DNA of 64,000 nucleotides, taken from contig NZ_RWIS01000014.1 of NCBI RefSeq assembly GCF_003944705.1, positions 1 through 64,000 on the forward strand, given 5' to 3'. Source of the DNA: Hymenobacter metallilatus. Its GTDB lineage: Bacteria; Bacteroidota; Bacteroidia; Cytophagales; Hymenobacteraceae. This document shows positions 59,468-64,000 of the stretch, piece after piece (the first letter of the stretch is position 1; each line of letters starts with the position of its first letter). Under the pieces are notes generated by a model, which did not search any database, was not told where the DNA came from, and saw nothing but the letters and a program-made list of their open reading frames with translations. A program made the position numbers and the translations under genes.

Positions 59468-60333
59468 TTGCGAAAACAACCACGGGTAGCGACTTTGAAG
59501 GCGCGCTGACTTACGGGGCTGGGCAGCGGCAGGGGAGGGGTAAGGAGCCAGGGGAGGCACCACTTTTAGTGGTCTCCAACGTAATTCCAGGAAGCCCGAA
59601 AGAGATGGCGCAGGATATGCAGGCCGTGGCGGCCCGGAGCAAGCGCGTGCGGAAACCCGTGTGGCATACGGTCCTTTCGTGGAAAGCCGGGGAAGCCGTG
59701 AGTCAGGCGCAAAAGGTGGCGGCGGCCAAGCGCTATTGTGAGTTGATGGGAGCACCGATTGATCGGCACCAGGTGGTCGTGTATGAGCACCGGGACAAGC
59801 AGCACGCCCACGTGCACATCTACCTGAACCGGGTGCCGATTGACGGCGGCCCGGCGTTGCGAACGGATAATAATTTTTACCGGCAGCCAGCCGTCACGCG
59901 GCAGATAAGCCAGGAGCTGGGCATGGACCCGCTACCCGAAAGGCGGCGTAGTTTGAAGACACTAGACCCCACCAAGGAGGTGGCGCGGCAGCGGGTAAGT
60001 CAGGCGCTGGCGCAGCTGCTGCAGCAGTCGGATAGGGAAGGGGAGCAGTGGCTGGCTTTGCAATTGCAAAAACTAGCCATCGAGATTCGCTACACCCACG
60101 ACAAGGGCGGGGTATTGCGCGGCGTCAGCTTTGAAACGGAAGGAGTGGCCCTGCGGGGCCAGGAAGTAGGCTGCAAAGGGGCGCAGCTGCGGGAGGCCCT
60201 GGCGGCATCCGTGAAGCCGGTTATGAAGCCGGAAGCTGAGCGGAAGGCTCGTCCCGAGGTATCAACCACGCTGCCTCAGCCGGCGCCGCCTGAACGGCCG
60301 AAGCAAGCCCGCCGGAAGGGGCGTAGACAGTAG
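59464..60333 (+). CDS. Relaxase / mobilisation nuclease (MobA/VirD2-like)
   Basis: 289 residues. The three-His motif HAHVHIYLN (His114, His116, His118, Asn122) and the upstream conserved stretch KPVWHTVLSWKAGEAVSQ are typical. Tyr17 (ALTYGAG) is the likely catalytic tyrosine. The enzyme nicks oriT and pilots the strand. It is on the short side; the C-terminus (residues ~235-289) is basic and Pro-rich. Followed by the coupling protein gene after ~135 bp. Confidence 0.9.
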   Translation: MIAKTTTGSDFEGALTYGAGQRQGRGKEPGEAPLLVVSNVIPGSPKEMAQDMQAVAARSKRVRKPVWHTVLSWKAGEAVSQAQKVAAAKRYCELMGAPIDRHQVVVYEHRDKQHAHVHIYLNRVPIDGGPALRTDNNFYRQPAVTRQISQELGMDPLPERRRSLKTLDPTKEVARQRVSQALAQLLQQSDREGEQWLALQLQKLAIEIRYTHDKGGVLRGVSFETEGVALRGQEVGCKGAQLREALAASVKPVMKPEAERKARPEVSTTLPQPAPPERPKQARRKGRRQ

Positions 60334-60467
60334 GGGCAGGGCAGGGGGTGTCACCCTTCGTGTGCTGAGCGTGCACCTCACCGCTGACTTTGAACCGCTC
60401 GTCAAGTAATCCGTGCCAGAGGTAAGGCAGGGCGGTAAGTTGCTTGATTCACCAAGCGGTTCAAGCA

Positions 60468-62477
60468 ATGGACGACGAAAAGGGGTTACGGAAAATCATG
60501 GAGTTTATGCGCCTGTTTGCCATCGGGCTGCTGGCTGTAAACATCTACTACTACTGCTTCGGATACTTCCGCTCTCTGGGCTGGACGACGGGAGTGGTGG
60601 AGCACCTGCTGGAGAGCTTCACGCGAAATACCTTTCTGTTCAAAGCCAGCTGGGTTAGCAAGAGCCTGGCCGTGGTATTCTTACTGCTCAGCTGCCTGGG
60701 CACGCGGGGGCGGGCTAACCAGGAGCTCAGAGGCCGGACGGTGGCGGGCTCCGCCGCGCTGGGGCTGCTGCTGCTCTTCGGGGCGGATGCAGTGCGCGGG
60801 CTGACGCTGGGAGCCGGGCTGACGACGGTGCTTTACACCGGACTGCTGACGGCCGGTTTTCTGCTGTTACTGAGTGCCGGCGCGTGGCTGAGCCGGCTGT
60901 TCAACAACGACTTGCTGAAGGATATTTTCAACAAGGAGAACGAGAGCTTCCCGCAGGAGGAGCGGCTAATGGAAAACGAGTACTCCGTAAACCTGCGCAC
61001 CGAGTACCAGGTGCGCGGCAAGAAGCACTGCGGCTGGCTGAACGTGGTGAATCCGTTCCGGGCCACGATGGTGCTGGGCACGCCCGGCTCGGGCAAGAGC
61101 TTTGCCATCATCAACGAGTTTATCCGGCAGCACCTGGCCAAGGGCTTCTGCATGTACATCTACGACTACAAGTTTGACGACCTGAGCCGCATCTGCTACA
61201 ACACGCTGCTGCGTCACCAGAACAAGTTCGATAGGCCGGTGGGCTTCTACGTCATCAACTTCGACAACCCGCGCAAAAGCCACCGCTGCAACCCGCTGCT
61301 GCCCGAGCTGATGACCGACATCGTGGACGCCTACGAAAGCGCGTCGACCATCATGCTGAACCTGAACAAGAGCTGGATTCAGAAGCAGGGGGACTTTTTC
61401 GTGGAATCGCCCATCAACTTCGTGGCGGCCATCATCTGGTTTCTGAAGCTATTCGAGAAGGGCAAGTACTGCACCTTTCCCCACGTCATCGAGTTTCTGA
61501 GCCGCGACTACGAAGAGATTTTCCCGGTGCTGGCCTCGTACCCGGAAATTGAGAATCTGGTGAAGCCTTTCGTGTCGGCCTTTCAGAAGGACGCCATTGA
61601 GCAGCTGGAAGGGCAGATTGCCAGCGCCCGGATTCCGCTGAGCCGGCTGGCTTCGCCCCAGCTCTACTGGGTGATGTCGGGCAACGACTTTACGCTCGAC
61701 ATCAACAGCAACGAGGAGCCCAAGGTGTTGTGCGTGGGCAACAACCCCGAGCGCCAGGCCATCTACGGGGCCGCGCTAGGCCTCTACAACGCTCGCCTGG
61801 TGAAGCTGGTCAACCAGAAGGGCAAGCGCAAGTCGTCGCTGATCATTGACGAGTTGCCCACCATTTACTTCAAGGGCCTCGATAACCTCATTGCCACGGC
61901 CCGCAGCAACAAGGTGAGTACTTGCCTGGGCTTTCAGGACTTCTCGCAGCTGGAACGCGACTACGGGCAGAAGGAGGCCGAGGTCATCAAGAACACCGTG
62001 GGTAACGTGTTCAGCGGGCAGGTATCGGGCAATAGCGGCAAATGGCTGAGCGAGCGATTCGGCAAGATTCTGCAGCGGCGCCAGAGCCTGAGCATCAACA
62101 TGCGCGAGACGAGCACCAGCCTTTCCACGCAGATGGACAGCATGATTCCGGCTAGTACCATTGCCAACCTCACCCAGGGTAACTTCGTGGGAGCAGTGGC
62201 CGACAACTTCGGCGAGGAAATCGACCAGAAGGTGTTTCACGCCCGCATCCAGGTAGACGTGAAGGCCGTAGCGGCGGAAGCCAGCGCCTACCAGCCCATC
62301 CCTGATATTACCAGCTTTATCAATCCGGCGACGGGCAAGGACGAGGCCGAGGAGATGATTAAGGCCAACTTCAACCGGGTGAAAACGGACGTGAAAGAGC
62401 TGTGCGCCCGCGAGCTGACCCGCATCAAGCAGGACCCAGCGTTGCGCCATCTGATTAAGGAAAAGGCCGAGCAGTAG
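60468..62477 (+). CDS. Type IV coupling protein (VirD4/TraG-type, YWF)
   Basis: 669 residues from ATG 60468 (MDDEKGLRKIMEFMRLFAIG); a TTG at 60444 is less likely. N-terminal membrane helices (residues ~10-135) precede the motor domain with Walker A LGTPGSGKSFAIINEF and Walker B SSLIIDELPTIYFKGLD. Later TARSNKVSTCLGFQDFSQLE and NTVGNVFSGQVSGNSGKWLS are typical of the family. It links the relaxosome to the secretion channel. Standard neighbour of relaxase genes in Bacteroidetes mobilisation regions. Confidence 0.92.
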   Translation: MDDEKGLRKIMEFMRLFAIGLLAVNIYYYCFGYFRSLGWTTGVVEHLLESFTRNTFLFKASWVSKSLAVVFLLLSCLGTRGRANQELRGRTVAGSAALGLLLLFGADAVRGLTLGAGLTTVLYTGLLTAGFLLLLSAGAWLSRLFNNDLLKDIFNKENESFPQEERLMENEYSVNLRTEYQVRGKKHCGWLNVVNPFRATMVLGTPGSGKSFAIINEFIRQHLAKGFCMYIYDYKFDDLSRICYNTLLRHQNKFDRPVGFYVINFDNPRKSHRCNPLLPELMTDIVDAYESASTIMLNLNKSWIQKQGDFFVESPINFVAAIIWFLKLFEKGKYCTFPHVIEFLSRDYEEIFPVLASYPEIENLVKPFVSAFQKDAIEQLEGQIASARIPLSRLASPQLYWVMSGNDFTLDINSNEEPKVLCVGNNPERQAIYGAALGLYNARLVKLVNQKGKRKSSLIIDELPTIYFKGLDNLIATARSNKVSTCLGFQDFSQLERDYGQKEAEVIKNTVGNVFSGQVSGNSGKWLSERFGKILQRRQSLSINMRETSTSLSTQMDSMIPASTIANLTQGNFVGAVADNFGEEIDQKVFHARIQVDVKAVAAEASAYQPIPDITSFINPATGKDEAEEMIKANFNRVKTDVKELCARELTRIKQDPALRHLIKEKAEQ

Positions 62478-62505
62478 TATTTTCAGGTGCCAACACAAGA
62501 GGTCA

Positions 62506-64000
62506 TTATGCGCAGATTATAGTGGGCAATATCATCTTGAAAAGGTTGGAGTTAGGTGCCGACTGAGGCACGTGTTGCTTTGTATAAAAGCGAGCAAAAA
62601 CCTCAAACGGCGTAAGGCGATATTCTGGAAGTTGTGTATGTAGATGGTATTCATCCAGCATGGTGAACAGGTTCAGTAGGCCCTGAGCTAGGTAGTACTC
62701 ACGGAGCTCAAAAAAGCTCAAGCTGATGAATGTTACTTCTTGGACTGTTGCAGCAGCCGGTACGCCGGTATTGAGAGCAGCGAACTGCGCCTTATATATT
62801 TTGTTCACTCCTTCTGCTCCAAAGGAGTTGTCTGTATACACGACGACTGGATAAATTTCTAAGTCGTTGGGATGCGCATTATCGAAGGACACACCGTGAG
62901 TCTTGATGTCCAATAGGGCGTTCCAAAGCTGCGTGATACCCTTCGGACTATTATGTTGGTTCGACACAAACTTCTTGTCAAGCTCGGTGTAGAGTGTCTT
63001 CTGGTCAGCACTGTTTTTTACGGCAGCGTTTAGCAGTACGTCCTTGAATTCAATCAAGCAAACCTTGTTGCCTTGTCGGATATAGGCATCGCACAGTTCT
63101 TGTCCGGTAGAGTTGCGGCAATCATCACCGAAAAACAGGACGGCTGTCGGAAATGCCTCCCGCAACACTATGGGTAAGTAAATGCCTTCAGTAAAGTTCT
63201 TGCCCTTGTCTGAGAGGAAATCCACTTTCACCTTTTTCATCTTCAGGAAAGCTGAAAAAGCGAATACTTGAGCTTTATAAAACTGGTCGATTAGAAAATT
63301 GATGTCGAGCAGCAGGTAGTGGCCTGGGCGCACCTCAACCAGAAATCTGTTTCGGAGCTGAGTGAAGCTATCGTCCTCTCGATAGGCTGTCGCACAGTTG
63401 TTAACGCACAGCGAGCGGATGAAAGCCTCATCTGCTTCACCATTCGCTAAGTAATCTTCAAGCAGTAAATGTTGCTGCAAATGATTTGTGCCAATACCTA
63501 CGGCCTGAAATAGTACCGACAGGTTTTTGAACATTCGCAAATAACCTGACACGTGCTGCTGGGCATAAAATTCTGCCATGAGTGGTCTATATACTGGGTG
63601 GCCCTCTAGGTACTCATAGAATTTAACCCCTCTTACTACTTGGTTGCTGAAATCCGTGGTTGAGGCGTAATCCTTTTGATACAGGAAATGCGGCAACATG
63701 ACGTCCTCCAAGCGGTCAGCCTCCGCCGCTTGCTGGATTGCTCCGGCAGGAATCTGTAGTTTATTGTTCGCATGCAGGTTGACGATAAGATAGGCGTCGA
63801 ATACCCGTTGGGCTTCGTTCGGATGCAAGTCGCGGCTAGGTAGGGTATTGTATGTTGAAAAAACTAACCCGTAGAAAAGCAGATTAGAGTAGCGCCAGAA
63901 CATTATGGGCTTATTGCCAGCTGCAAAAGCCTGCTTAATAACGGCCTCCCAGCGAGCAGTAGTAGCTGGCACGCACTTGTTCAGCAAATTGCTGGCTAAC
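62506..64000 (-). CDS. Unrecognised protein with PD-(D/E)xK-like motif, 5' end outside window
   Basis: The frame is open from the right edge and stops at 62506; the TTG at 63987 is probably not the start. The ~493 visible residues are soluble and mostly helical until ~280. A nuclease-like pattern follows: Asp300 in GQELCDAYIRQG and Glu313-x-Lys315 in KVCLIEFKDVLL, which fits the D-ExK core of PD-(D/E)xK enzymes. The rest (LEIYPVVVYTDNSFGAEGVN, EVTFISLSFFELREYYLAQG) is consistent with such a fold. No family name recognised. It converges with the coupling-protein gene. Confidence 0.65.
   Translation of the reverse strand, partial: LASNLLNKCVPATTARWEAVIKQAFAAGNKPIMFWRYSNLLFYGLVFSTYNTLPSRDLHPNEAQRVFDAYLIVNLHANNKLQIPAGAIQQAAEADRLEDVMLPHFLYQKDYASTTDFSNQVVRGVKFYEYLEGHPVYRPLMAEFYAQQHVSGYLRMFKNLSVLFQAVGIGTNHLQQHLLLEDYLANGEADEAFIRSLCVNNCATAYREDDSFTQLRNRFLVEVRPGHYLLLDINFLIDQFYKAQVFAFSAFLKMKKVKVDFLSDKGKNFTEGIYLPIVLREAFPTAVLFFGDDCRNSTGQELCDAYIRQGNKVCLIEFKDVLLNAAVKNSADQKTLYTELDKKFVSNQHNSPKGITQLWNALLDIKTHGVSFDNAHPNDLEIYPVVVYTDNSFGAEGVNKIYKAQFAALNTGVPAAATVQEVTFISLSFFELREYYLAQGLLNLFTMLDEYHLHTQLPEYRLTPFEVFARFYTKQHVPQSAPNSNLFKMILPTIICA

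Noticed and set aside
1..64000. tRNA, rRNA or riboswitch genes
   Set aside because: Nothing resembling them was seen on reading both strands.

Overview
This window looks like part of a conjugative plasmid from a Bacteroidota bacterium, most likely Hymenobacter or a close Hymenobacteraceae relative. The evidence is a Rep_3-type initiator with iterons, a Bacteroidetes-type tra set (TraA, DUF3408 TraB, TraE, TraF, TraG, TraI, TraJ, TraK, TraM, TraN), high-GC coding sequence with poor Shine-Dalgarno sites, and no rRNA, tRNA or core metabolic genes. The genus is an inference from protein style; no database search was possible.

Layout. 1-5.2 kb is a graveyard of mobile DNA: an IS3-family element inserted into an older related IS3 element, an SDR oxidoreductase, a decayed IS1-family element, and an 800-bp mini-transposon with Tn3-type 38-bp terminal inverted repeats around a dead serine recombinase. 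5.3-7.3 kb is the replication module: repB plus two groups of ~21-bp iterons around an A+T-rich stretch. 7.5-10.8 kb holds small plasmid genes, two of them HTH-like, and a VbhA-like antitoxin/Fic toxin pair. At 10.76 kb there is a third, diverged copy of the Tn3-type terminal repeat.

10.9-32.2 kb is a large defence island, mostly on the minus strand. Its upstream half is DISARM-like: a C5-cytosine methyltransferase, a 933-aa DrmE-like protein, a NERD-nuclease/UvrD-type helicase, DrmA helicase, DrmB (DUF1998) and an AIPR protein, with a Vsr-type endonuclease pointing the other way. I see no phospholipase-D DrmC. The downstream half has an SPPY-type DNA methyltransferase, an 829-aa protein with both an Hsp90/MORC-like and a histidine-kinase-like GHKL ATPase domain, and a 598-aa receiver-domain-like protein. 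The last two look like a phosphorelay attached to a restriction system and are the best candidate for an undescribed system here.

32.4-39 kb contains a tyrosine recombinase and more defence-type genes: a HEPN-like DUF4209 protein, a SMEK-domain protein and an AbiE-like toxin-antitoxin pair. 39-49.6 kb is the tra operon on the minus strand. 49.9-54 kb is an arsenic-resistance operon (arsR, arsI-like, arsN-like, ACR3, arsC, arsO-like), followed by a minus-strand sensor kinase/LytTR regulator pair; together they separate the tra genes from traB and traA at 56.9-58.4 kb. 58.4-59.1 kb is non-coding, with a dense GAAGC/GCTTC repeat field (possible centromere) and nested inverted repeats (possible oriT). 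59.1-62.5 kb encodes MobC-like, relaxase and coupling protein. The window ends inside an unrecognised protein with a PD-(D/E)xK-like motif.
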